Assembly: GCA_036389835.1 (NCBI GenBank)
Contig: DASVWC010000053.1
Location: forward strand, 1 to 64,000
Direction: 5' to 3'
Length of the DNA: 64,000 nucleotides
Origin: AC-37 sp036389835
Lineage (GTDB): Bacteria > Actinomycetota > Thermoleophilia > Solirubrobacterales > Thermoleophilaceae
Shown here: positions 22,460 to 31,030 of the stretch, one piece after another
Position numbering within the stretch: the first letter of the stretch is position 1
Layout: every line of letters begins with the position of its first letter
Made by a program: the position numbers and the translations under genes
The notes under the pieces: generated by a model
Told to the model about the DNA's origin: nothing
Seen by the model: only the letters and a program-made list of their open reading frames with translations
Databases searched by the model: none

Positions 22460-25400
22460 CTAGCCGCCCGCGGAGAGCGGGGTCACCCGGCGGCGGGCGA
22501 GATCGAGCAGCTCGTCATAGGGGAGGCACTGGTCGCATCGATGAACTACCGCGGTCCCGTCGTTGGCGGCGGTCACGATCCGGCGGCCGTCCGGACTGAA
22601 GCGCGCCGCCCAGACCGTGCCCGTGTGGCCGTCCGACGTGCTCACGAGCCTGCCGGAGCGCGCGTCCCACAGGAGCGCCCCCTGGTCCGCGCTCGCGCTC
22701 AGGAGGAAGCGGCTGCCGGGATCGAAGCTCCCCCCGCGGACGTCGCTCTCCTTGCGCAGGGCGCTGACACGGCGCCGCGTCTTCGCGTCATAGACGTCGA
22801 CCCCCGCCCCGGCTGGCAAGAGCGCCATGATCAAGCGCCCGTCGGGGCTGTAGTCGGCCCGTCCCACGCCGTGGGGGTAGCGGGCGAGCACGACGCTCTT
22901 CTTCCGGAGGACGTCCCAGATCCGCACCCTTCTGCCTTCGTCGTCGACGCTCGCGAGGCGCTCGCCGTCGGGGCTGAAGGCGACGGCGCCCGCCCGATCT
23001 CGTGCGCGCAGGCGCACCGAGCGGTCGCGGACGTCCCAGACGTGCAGCCCGGTGCGCTCGCCGCCGGCGGCGACGAGCCGGCCGTCAGGGCTGAACCGTG
23101 GTCTGTACACCGCCCTCTCGCGATCGTCGGGTGAACCGAGCGCGAGCTCCGCGAGCCGCTCCCCGCGCCTGGCGTCGTAGAGGACGACGGCGTCGCCCCC
23201 CGCCATGGCGATCGTCGAGGAGTCGGGGCTGAAGGTCGCGGATTCTGCGTTGCCGAAGAACTCGGGGTCCACGCCGGCGTCGATGGTCCGCACCGGCCGG
23301 CCGGCTCGCGTCCAGAGCAACTCGACGTCCTGCTCGTCGGTCAGCAGCCGGCTGCCGTCGGGGCTGAAGGACACGCCCACGACCGTCCCTCCGGCGCCCT
23401 TCAGCGTGTGGAGCGGCTCACCATCGGCTCTCCACAGCCTGGCCGTGCCATCGAGCGAGGCTGTGGCCACGTCCCTCCCGTCCGGGCTGAAGCGGGCGTC
23501 GACCACCGGACCATCGTGACCTTCGAGGATCGTGACGCCGGGATCCCAGACGCGCCCGGTCCCGTCGGTGCTGCTCGTCAGGATGCGATTGCCCGGCAGG
23601 AGGTGAGCGCCCGTGACCTGGGAGTCGTGTCCCCGCAGGACGGCGAGCTCCGCTCCGCTGCGAGCCGACCAGAGGCGCGCTGTGGAGTCCAAGCTCGCGG
23701 TGAGGATGCGCCTGCCGTCGGGGCTGAAGGAGGCATCCGTGACCTCCGCGCTGTGGCCCCGCAGGCGTCTCAGCCTCCGGCCGGACGTGCTCCACAGCTC
23801 CGCGGTGTTGCCGCCGGACGTCGTCAGCACGCACGCGCCGGTGGGGCAGAAGCGCACGATCGCGAGCTCCGTCTGCAAGCCGCGCTCGCCCGGGAGCCTC
23901 GCGCTCGGGCCTGTCGCGACGCTCGCGATCCAGCCTCCACCGTCTCCGACCGCCGCGAGCCGGCGCCCGTCGGGACTGAAGGCGACGTCGACGGGAACGA
24001 CGTGCGGAGGCGCGCGGACGATCCGCAGCCTCGCGCCGGTGCGCGCATCCCAGACCCCGACGTCGTCTCCGTCGATCGTCGCGATCCGTCTTCCGCCCGG
24101 GGCCCAGGTGCCGAACGTACCGCCCGTGCCTACCCGCGCGAGGCGCCTGCCGGTTCGCGCGTCCCAGACCGCCAGCCGATCCGCCGCGTCGAAGTCGGCC
24201 GCCGTCAGGACGCGACGCCCGTCGGGACTGAAGACGGCGGTGCGGATGCCGTGGGCGTGGTGGGCGAGCCTCGCGACGAGCCGCCCCGACGGCAGCTCCC
24301 AGACGCGCGCGGTGCCGTCGCTCCGTCCTCCCGGGAAGTCGCTTCCGGTGACGGCACGGCGCCCGTCGGCGCTGATGTCGACGCTCGTCACCGCGCGGGG
24401 GTGCCCTGCGAGCGTCGCGACACGACGCCCCGTACGCAGGTCCCACACGCGTGTACGCCCGTCGAAGTGACCGGTCACGGCGAAGCGGCCGTCCGGGGTG
24501 ACGTCGCTGGCGAAGATCTGGCTGCGCGATCCCGCCGCGGCCGGCGTCCGCAGCGCGAGGCGAAGGTGCGACTGACCCACCGCCTGCTGGAGCGCCGCCT
24601 CGGACTCCTTGGTGCGAGCGCTCTCCGCGGAGCGGAGCGCCAGCCGCAGGCTCCGCTCGGGGTCGGACGCGAGCTGGGCGCCCGACAGCGCCGCGAGCTC
24701 GCGCGAGCGCGCCTGATCGCGCTGCGTGATCGCCTGCCCGCGCTGGACGAGCGCGAAGATCGCCAGCCCGACGGTGATCGCGAGCGCGGCGAGCACGGAT
24801 CCCATCGTGATCCGCTGGCGGCGGGCCGCCGCCCTGCGGCTCGCCGCGATGAAGCGGAGCTGCAACGCGCTCGGCGGAGGCTCCTCGCCTGCCTGACGCT
24901 CCAGCCAGCTCTCTGCGTCGCGCAGGTCGCTGCGCCCGAGCAGGAGGCTGCGATCCTCGTCGCGGCCCTCCCAGTCGGTGGCGGCGAGCAGGAAGCGCGT
25001 GTGCCGCTGGACCCAGTCGACGTCCGTCTCGAGGACGGCGAGCAGATCGCCGAACCGCGTCTCGAAGTGCGCGTCGTCGCGGAAGTCGATCCACTGCGGC
25101 CTGACCACCTCAGGTCTGACTCGATCCGCGTCGACCTCCCTGAGCAGGATCGGCTTCAGGCGCTTCTTCGCCGCGATCGCCCGGTCCAGCTCGCGCCCAA
25201 CGTTGGGGGAGCCGATCGAATCGGGGCTGACGACGACGACGATCGTGTCCGAAGCGTCGATCTGGGCGTAGAGGTCGCGCTGCCAGTCCTCGGACCACTG
25301 CGGGATGTCGCTGAAGTCGACGTAGCTCTTCTTGCCGGCCTCGAGCAGGCGCGCGTGGAGGCGGCGGACGAACTCGGTGTCCGTGCGGGCGTAGGAGATG

Positions 25401-25480
25401 AAGAGGTCACGCCGCTCGCGGCGCGGCGAGCCCTCCGTTGCCGAGGTGGAGCGTGGGCGTCGATGCGGGAACAGGCGCAC
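22460..25480 (-). CDS. TIR domain-transmembrane-WD40 repeat protein
   Basis: 1006 residues from GTG 25480. Residues about 23-150 are a TIR domain (RRDLFISYARTDTEFVRRLH, VDFSDIPQW); SPNVGRELDRA holds a glutamate in the position used by NAD-cleaving TIR enzymes. One membrane helix (about 225-247, VLAALAITVGLAIFALVQRG) separates it from a long WD40 array (about 310-985, at least a dozen FSPDGRR-type blades, likely two propellers). The TIR is cytosolic if the helix is single-pass, and the WD40 part would then lie on the other side. A sensor-plus-NADase role in defence or signalling is inferred. The C-terminus has HRCDQCLPYDELL, seen in similar actinobacterial WD40 proteins. Confidence 0.85.
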   Translation of the reverse strand: MRLFPHRRPRSTSATEGSPRRERRDLFISYARTDTEFVRRLHARLLEAGKKSYVDFSDIPQWSEDWQRDLYAQIDASDTIVVVVSPDSIGSPNVGRELDRAIAAKKRLKPILLREVDADRVRPEVVRPQWIDFRDDAHFETRFGDLLAVLETDVDWVQRHTRFLLAATDWEGRDEDRSLLLGRSDLRDAESWLERQAGEEPPPSALQLRFIAASRRAAARRQRITMGSVLAALAITVGLAIFALVQRGQAITQRDQARSRELAALSGAQLASDPERSLRLALRSAESARTKESEAALQQAVGQSHLRLALRTPAAAGSRSQIFASDVTPDGRFAVTGHFDGRTRVWDLRTGRRVATLAGHPRAVTSVDISADGRRAVTGSDFPGGRSDGTARVWELPSGRLVARLAHHAHGIRTAVFSPDGRRVLTAADFDAADRLAVWDARTGRRLARVGTGGTFGTWAPGGRRIATIDGDDVGVWDARTGARLRIVRAPPHVVPVDVAFSPDGRRLAAVGDGGGWIASVATGPSARLPGERGLQTELAIVRFCPTGACVLTTSGGNTAELWSTSGRRLRRLRGHSAEVTDASFSPDGRRILTASLDSTARLWSARSGAELAVLRGHDSQVTGAHLLPGNRILTSSTDGTGRVWDPGVTILEGHDGPVVDARFSPDGRDVATASLDGTARLWRADGEPLHTLKGAGGTVVGVSFSPDGSRLLTDEQDVELLWTRAGRPVRTIDAGVDPEFFGNAESATFSPDSSTIAMAGGDAVVLYDARRGERLAELALGSPDDRERAVYRPRFSPDGRLVAAGGERTGLHVWDVRDRSVRLRARDRAGAVAFSPDGERLASVDDEGRRVRIWDVLRKKSVVLARYPHGVGRADYSPDGRLIMALLPAGAGVDVYDAKTRRRVSALRKESDVRGGSFDPGSRFLLSASADQGALLWDARSGRLVSTSDGHTGTVWAARFSPDGRRIVTAANDGTAVVHRCDQCLPYDELLDLARRRVTPLSAGG

Positions 25481-25643
25481 GACACGCTTAGCGTCTCACA
25501 CGCAGCGGGGCCCGCCAGCGTCGCTGTGCGGTAAGGGCATCGCGAGCTTCGGGCGCGCGCCGTCCGAGGTCAGGGGAGGCTCGGCGCGGCAGAGCCCGAC
25601 GCGATCGGCGCGAGAGTCCCGTCTGGACCGGCTCCGAGGGCCA

Positions 25644-25672
25644 TTGACTCGAAAGCCGTCGCGCGGTTAGTG
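25644..25672 (+). promoter_or_regulatory. Predicted promoter of the Tc toxin operon
   Basis: TTGACT (25644-25649), 17-bp spacer, TTAGTG (25667-25672): close to the sigma-70 consensus and the best promoter-like match I found in the window. Transcription would start near 25679. This places the in-frame GTG at 25670 inside the -10 box, so the TcA start should be further downstream. Confidence 0.6.
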
Positions 25673-25703
25673 TCATTCGACCATACGGAGGGGCGTGCCG
25701 ACG

Positions 25704-25727
25704 ATGTACCAGCAGCGAACCGGATGA
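25704..25727 (+). CDS. Possible 7-residue leader peptide coupled to TcA
   Basis: ATG at 25704 encodes MYQQRTG and stops at 25725-25727, overlapping the TcA ATG (ATGA). The only good Shine-Dalgarno in the leader, GGAGGGG (25687-25693), is 10 nt before this ATG and too far (30 nt) from the TcA ATG. Ribosomes may load here and re-initiate on TcA. Purely inferred; it could be chance. Confidence 0.35.
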   Translation: MYQQRTG

Positions 25728-28700
25728 GCATCCCGCGGGATGCCGATCCGAGCCTCGCCGAGCTCGTCCTCAGGTGGGTCATGCTGCACCCGGCGGTGGA
25801 TCTGGCCACTACCGACCTGTGGGACCCCGGGACGCTCAGGGAGCTGGCCCTCGACGACGACGTGGCCCTCGAGCCGCTGCGCGCGTACCAGCGGATCCGG
25901 CGGATCGAGCCCGACCAGACCAAGGCGGCCCTGCTGATCGGTCTCGGCTACCACTCGGCACAGCGGATCGCGATGGTCCCGCGGCGATCGTTCGTCCGCA
26001 CGACGGCAGGGCTCTTCGACGAGGAGCACGCACGCCGGATACACGGGCGCGCATTGCGGGTGCGCGCGAAGGTGAAGCACATGGCCGCGACCGCGCATTC
26101 CACGGTCGCCTCGCCGCACGGCCGCGCCCTCCGGACCAATGCGGCGGGGGACAGGCTCGCCGAGTCGTTCGAGCGGCTACCGAGCTACCAGGACCTCTTC
26201 GGCGACCTCGACTACTTCGAGTGCGACGAGGACGAGTCGGTCCTCGGAGCACCGGCATACCTCGTCGAGCTACTCAGGATCGTCGAGAGCTACGTCACCG
26301 AGCCGAACCCCATTCCTCCACGCCGCCGGCTCGAGGACCGGCGGCCCGACATAGCGAAGATCCCCCTCACACCGAGCGCGACCCGCACGATGGTGCCGTA
26401 CCTCGAACTCGTCGTCGAGCGGCTCGAGGACCGCGTCGCGGCCGAATCGGGCACGCGCCGCGAGGACCTGTACGAGATGCTGTCGCGGCAGCCGTATCCG
26501 TTCGCCCTGCCGCTGGACCTCCCGCTCGAGGAGACGCGCGCCCTGCTGCGCACCCTCGACCTCGACCTCGCGTCCGTGATGGCGGCCTGGAACCGCCCCG
26601 AGCGCGAGATCGCGCGCGAGCGGCTGGGCCTGACGCCGGGGCAGTACGAGCTCGTCACCACGCCCGCCGGCGCCGACGCCGGCTCGCTCGCGCTCTCGTT
26701 CGGCCTCGACTCCGTCGACCCCGCCACCATCGACCTCGGGACTCAGGTCGGGGTGTCCGCACAGGAGCTGCGGGAACTGGTCCAGCAGGACCTCTCCGAC
26801 GACGAGCTCCGGTCCGGGCTGTCGCGCCACTTCTTCGTGAATCGCGGCTTCGACGACCGGCAGCTCAGCCTCCGGCTCGAGCACCACGACGATCGCCCGC
26901 CGAGCGTCGCGGGACTGGACCTCGAGGCACTCGACCGCGTGAATCGCTTCACACGCCTGGCGCGTGCTCTCGGCTGGTCCCACGCGGAGCTCGACTGGGC
27001 CCTGCGCTGCCTGGCCGGAGGCGGCGACCCCGCGATCGCGGACGACCCGAGGCTCCTGGGCGGCCTCGCCGACCTGCGCGAGCTCGCGGGCAGGCTCGAC
27101 GTCGACCGGCTGACCGCGTGCAGCCTCGCCGGCCAGCTCAAGACCTACGGGGAGGGCGACGGCCCCACCCAGTTCGACCGCGTGTTCAACCAGCCCGCTC
27201 GCCGCCGCGACGAGGCGCCGTATCGCCCGAGCGGCGATGCGTTCAACCCGAGCTACGGCGACGACCCGATGCGGTGGAGCATCGGCGAGACGGACGGCGC
27301 AGCACAGGCGGGCTGGCTTGCCGGCGCGCTGCGTGTGGGCGTGGACGCGTTGAACGTGCTGGGACGAGCCCTCTTCCCCTCCGAGGCGCACGTGGAGCTC
27401 ACCGTGGGGAACCTCTCGGTCCTCCACCGCCACACGCTGCTGATGCGGTCGCTCGGTCTGTCCGCCGATGAGTACGTGCGCCTGCTCGTCCTGGCGCCGC
27501 CCGCGGGGGACGCCTCGGCGACGAGCCTCCGCGAGCCGACCGCCTCCGACGTCGTGGCGCTCGTCGATGCCGCGGACTGGATCGCGCAGTCGCCGCTCAG
27601 CGTCTACGACGCGGACTACGTCGTGCACGGCGGCGAGCCAGGGCCCGGAGTGAACGCCCTCTTCGACCGCGACCCGACCGTCCTCCTCGCGTGGCTCGAG
27701 GCCACGCGCACACTGGTCTCGGGAGCGCCGGCCGCCGCGGCCGCGGAGCTGCTGCTGACGCAGCTCGCGACGCTGTTCGGGGCCCCGCGCGAGCTCGTCG
27801 GCGCGGTGATGCCCCTGGCCGCCGCGACGGTCACCCGGCCGCAGGGCGCGACCCCGTGGGTCGACGCGGTGCTCGGACCCGACGCCGCGCTTCCCGCCCT
27901 CGCCGAGCTGCTCGAGGGTGCATCGCGCTGGCTCGTGCTCGCGAACGCTCTCCGGCTGCCTCCGGCCATGCTCGCCGGCGTCGCCGACCGTCCCGCCGCC
28001 TACGGGTTCGAAGGCGGCCCGGGCTCGATCGGCCTCGCGCAGGTGCGCGGCCTCGCGCAGGTGCGTGCGCTCTCCCACGACACGGACACCGGGCTGGCCG
28101 CCCTCGCGGGCGCCGTCGCCGAGGGGGCCGCCACCGACGCGAGCGCGGCGAGCCTGGCGGCCGTCACCGGTTGGGATGCCGAGCAGATCGGCGCCCTGCT
28201 CCGCGGGCCGTGGAGCGACGGCGCGGACGTGCCCCGCACGCTCGCGCGCCTCGACGCCTGCTTCCGCCTGGCACGGCGGCTGGGCGCGGACGCCGGCTTC
28301 CTCGCAAAGCTGGCGTCGGCTTGGCCGGGCGACGGCAGCGTGCCGTACGCGACCACGGCGACGATCGCGCGGAACCTGCGTCAGAAGATCGCGGGACGGT
28401 ACGAGTCGAGCGCGTGGAACGCCATCGCGGGACGGCTCGACGGCGATCTGCTCGCTCGCAGGCGCGACGCACTGGCTCCGCTCGCGATCTGGCGGATGGG
28501 GCGCGAGGACCCCGACGTGCGCACCGACCGGGACCTCTACGAGTACCTGCTGATCGACGTGGACATGGGCCCGGTCGGCCAGACCTCCAGGATCGTCGAG
28601 GCGACCAACGCGGTGCAGCTCTACCTGCACCGCTGCCGGATGAAGCTCGAGCCCGGCGTCGAGGAGCTCGACATACCCGACGCGTGGTGGTCGTGGCTGA

Positions 28701-31030
28701 CCGACTTCCGGATGTGGCAGGCTAACCAGAAGGTCTTCCTCTACCCCGAGAACTACCTCCTCCCCTCGGTGCGCCACACGAAGACCAGCCTCTTCAAGGA
28801 CCTCGAGAGCGCCCTTCAGCAGGGCGAGGTCACCGACGCCGCCGTCGAGTCCGCCTATGCGTCGTACTTCGAGGGCTTCCGCGAGCTGGCCAAGCTGAAG
28901 CCGGTGGATCTGTACCGGTGCACGGTCGACGACCCGCAACGCGGGTCCGTCGACAGGCTGTTCCTCCTCGCGCGCACCGAGGCCTCCCCGGCCGTCTTCT
29001 ACTGGCGCGCGCTCACGGCCGGCACCGACTGGAGCGAGTGGCGGAAGGTCGACGTGTCGATCAAGTCCGACCACGTGACGCCGGTCTACGCGTTCGGCCG
29101 CCTGTTCGTCTTCTGGTCGGAGCTGAAGAAGACGTCGGGCTCGACGTCGATTTCGAACGACGGGGGCGGGTCGCAGTCCGTTCACGACACGGCCTGGCGG
29201 CAGTCGGTCCGCTTCTCCTTCGTCAACCACGAGGGGCGCTGGGTAGCGCCGCAGACGCTCGTCGCGGACGAGCTCGTGAACTACGTCCCGGGCACGGGGG
29301 CCCCGCTGACCGGGCAGTTCTCGCACCTGTACGACATGGACGACCTGACCTGGCACAAGGTGTACGCGCTGCACAGCGGCCGCCGCAACCATCCGGAGGT
29401 GGGCGGCCACCCCAGCGACCGCGAGCGGATCTCGATCGTCCGCGGGCCGACCTTCTCGATCCGGCCGGGCGCCGAGGCGGATCCGCGACTCGCGCTCGAC
29501 GGAAAGGACCCCGAGCGAGACGCGTTCGCACGGCGGATGAACACCCTGAACGAGGAGCTGGCCGCCCTGGTTCCGCTCGCGGAGGAAGGACGCCCGCTGA
29601 GCCTGCCCGTGAACCCGCCCGTGAACCTGAACGCCGACCTCCAGGCCGACCACTTGGTCGGCGCGAAGGAGCTGATCGCGATCGCGGCGGACCTCGGGGC
29701 GCCCTTCCCGGTCGCACCGCGGCTCGACGCCGGCGCCGAGCAGGTGCAGATCGTCTCCGCTCCTTCCGCCATCGCGCACAACCACCTCGCCGACCGCAGG
29801 GACGACCGATCCGAACGCCCCCCGCTCGCCCGGCGGTTCGCGCACGTCATCCACGAGCATCGCTTCGAAGGAACCGTCTTTCGGAAGACGGACGTATTTG
29901 GCGTCCCCGTCGACGTTGCACACCCGGTCGCAACCAGCCTGGAGACGGTGGACGACCAACCGCTCCCGGAGTTCCTGCCGCAGGACCCCAGCATCCGTAC
30001 GGCCGAGGTCCCGTCTCACGCCGTCAACTCACGCTGGGACAGCCCTCTCGCACAGGAGCTCGCGGCCCGAGGGATCCTCGACCAGGACGGGTACGTGGTG
30101 CCCACGTTCCCCAAGGGCGCCGATCTCTCGTTCCTCGGCGACCGGGCGCAGGGCGTGGCGAGCGACCTCCTCCGGAGCAGGGGGGCCGCGGTCCTGTTCC
30201 GCAACGTGTCCCCGTCGAACGCGCGGGTGATCGCGGCGAAGAACGCGCCCGGCACCTTCGTCTTCGACAACGGCGACGAGTCGTTCCTCGTCAGCGCTCC
30301 AGGCGTCCGCTCGATCGACGAGGGGCTGGTGGTGCTTCCCACACGGCCGGACGGCGCGGCCCACAGCCCCGTCCGGCTGGCGTACGGGGGAACGACACAG
30401 GGGGAGCCGTTCGACTTCTTCCTCGACGTCGCCCGTCTCGGCACCGGGGTGGCCGAACGGCTCAGCCGCGCGCTCCTCGCGCGCGGGCTCGAGGGGGTCC
30501 TCACGCTGGAGTCGCAGCAGGCGCCAGCGGTCACGAAGATGAACTTCGGCCGCTTCGAGCCGGCGGGCGTCGAGCTGCCGCCGCTGCTCGACGGCGCGGA
30601 GGTCGACTTCGACGGGCCGCAGGGAGGCTACTTCTGGGAGGTCTTCTTCCACGTCCCGATGCTCGTGGCCGGCGCGCTCTCGGCCAACCGGCAGTTCGCC
30701 GAGGCCGAGCGCTGGTTCCGCTACGTCCTCGATCCGACGGCGGCCGTCCCATCCGTGGGCCCCACGACGTTCTCGGACGCCGCCGGCGAGCTCGTCGCGC
30801 CTGACGTATCGGCGCAGTGGTTCGAGCGGCTGAGAAGCGCGGTGACGCTGGACGGCCGGCCCACGCCCGTCGAGAGCCCCGCCGCGCCCCCGCCGGCCGA
30901 GGTCCCCCCGACGCCGACATCCACCGACCAGGCGCTGGTGGACGGCACCGCCACGATGGTGAATCAGTTGAAGGACGTCACCGAAGCGATCGACGACGCG
31001 ATCAAAGCCTTCCGGGGGCCGTTCGGATGA
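25724..31030 (+). CDS. Tc toxin A component, N-terminal polypeptide (TcA1)
   Basis: About 1768 residues from ATG 25724. Near residue 150 it has the hallmark YQDLFGDLDYFECDEDESVL and then GAPAYLVELL (VRP1-type). A long helical shell follows, then WQANQKVFLYPENYLLP with SVRHTKTSLF near 1000 (ABC-toxin N-terminal region). A neuraminidase-like domain begins near 1062 (LYRCTVDDPQRGSVDRLFLL, FGRLFVFWSELKK). It ends with FHVPMLVAGALSANRQFAEA and WFRYVLDPT, normally mid-TcA, because the gene stops here. TcA forms the pentameric shell and translocation channel that injects the TcB-TcC cargo into target cells. It overlaps the second half by 4 nt, as in split TcA proteins such as YenA1/YenA2. Confidence 0.92.
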   Translation: MSIPRDADPSLAELVLRWVMLHPAVDLATTDLWDPGTLRELALDDDVALEPLRAYQRIRRIEPDQTKAALLIGLGYHSAQRIAMVPRRSFVRTTAGLFDEEHARRIHGRALRVRAKVKHMAATAHSTVASPHGRALRTNAAGDRLAESFERLPSYQDLFGDLDYFECDEDESVLGAPAYLVELLRIVESYVTEPNPIPPRRRLEDRRPDIAKIPLTPSATRTMVPYLELVVERLEDRVAAESGTRREDLYEMLSRQPYPFALPLDLPLEETRALLRTLDLDLASVMAAWNRPEREIARERLGLTPGQYELVTTPAGADAGSLALSFGLDSVDPATIDLGTQVGVSAQELRELVQQDLSDDELRSGLSRHFFVNRGFDDRQLSLRLEHHDDRPPSVAGLDLEALDRVNRFTRLARALGWSHAELDWALRCLAGGGDPAIADDPRLLGGLADLRELAGRLDVDRLTACSLAGQLKTYGEGDGPTQFDRVFNQPARRRDEAPYRPSGDAFNPSYGDDPMRWSIGETDGAAQAGWLAGALRVGVDALNVLGRALFPSEAHVELTVGNLSVLHRHTLLMRSLGLSADEYVRLLVLAPPAGDASATSLREPTASDVVALVDAADWIAQSPLSVYDADYVVHGGEPGPGVNALFDRDPTVLLAWLEATRTLVSGAPAAAAAELLLTQLATLFGAPRELVGAVMPLAAATVTRPQGATPWVDAVLGPDAALPALAELLEGASRWLVLANALRLPPAMLAGVADRPAAYGFEGGPGSIGLAQVRGLAQVRALSHDTDTGLAALAGAVAEGAATDASAASLAAVTGWDAEQIGALLRGPWSDGADVPRTLARLDACFRLARRLGADAGFLAKLASAWPGDGSVPYATTATIARNLRQKIAGRYESSAWNAIAGRLDGDLLARRRDALAPLAIWRMGREDPDVRTDRDLYEYLLIDVDMGPVGQTSRIVEATNAVQLYLHRCRMKLEPGVEELDIPDAWWSWLTDFRMWQANQKVFLYPENYLLPSVRHTKTSLFKDLESALQQGEVTDAAVESAYASYFEGFRELAKLKPVDLYRCTVDDPQRGSVDRLFLLARTEASPAVFYWRALTAGTDWSEWRKVDVSIKSDHVTPVYAFGRLFVFWSELKKTSGSTSISNDGGGSQSVHDTAWRQSVRFSFVNHEGRWVAPQTLVADELVNYVPGTGAPLTGQFSHLYDMDDLTWHKVYALHSGRRNHPEVGGHPSDRERISIVRGPTFSIRPGAEADPRLALDGKDPERDAFARRMNTLNEELAALVPLAEEGRPLSLPVNPPVNLNADLQADHLVGAKELIAIAADLGAPFPVAPRLDAGAEQVQIVSAPSAIAHNHLADRRDDRSERPPLARRFAHVIHEHRFEGTVFRKTDVFGVPVDVAHPVATSLETVDDQPLPEFLPQDPSIRTAEVPSHAVNSRWDSPLAQELAARGILDQDGYVVPTFPKGADLSFLGDRAQGVASDLLRSRGAAVLFRNVSPSNARVIAAKNAPGTFVFDNGDESFLVSAPGVRSIDEGLVVLPTRPDGAAHSPVRLAYGGTTQGEPFDFFLDVARLGTGVAERLSRALLARGLEGVLTLESQQAPAVTKMNFGRFEPAGVELPPLLDGAEVDFDGPQGGYFWEVFFHVPMLVAGALSANRQFAEAERWFRYVLDPTAAVPSVGPTTFSDAAGELVAPDVSAQWFERLRSAVTLDGRPTPVESPAAPPPAEVPPTPTSTDQALVDGTATMVNQLKDVTEAIDDAIKAFRGPFG

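Noticed and set aside
25670..25723. GTG at 25670 as the start of TcA1
   Set aside because: It falls inside the -10 box of the best promoter and has no Shine-Dalgarno; ATG 25724 is preferred.
26270..30019. 1,249-codon open frame antisense to TcA1
   Set aside because: Same reasoning: the TcA1 frame carries all family motifs, this one none.
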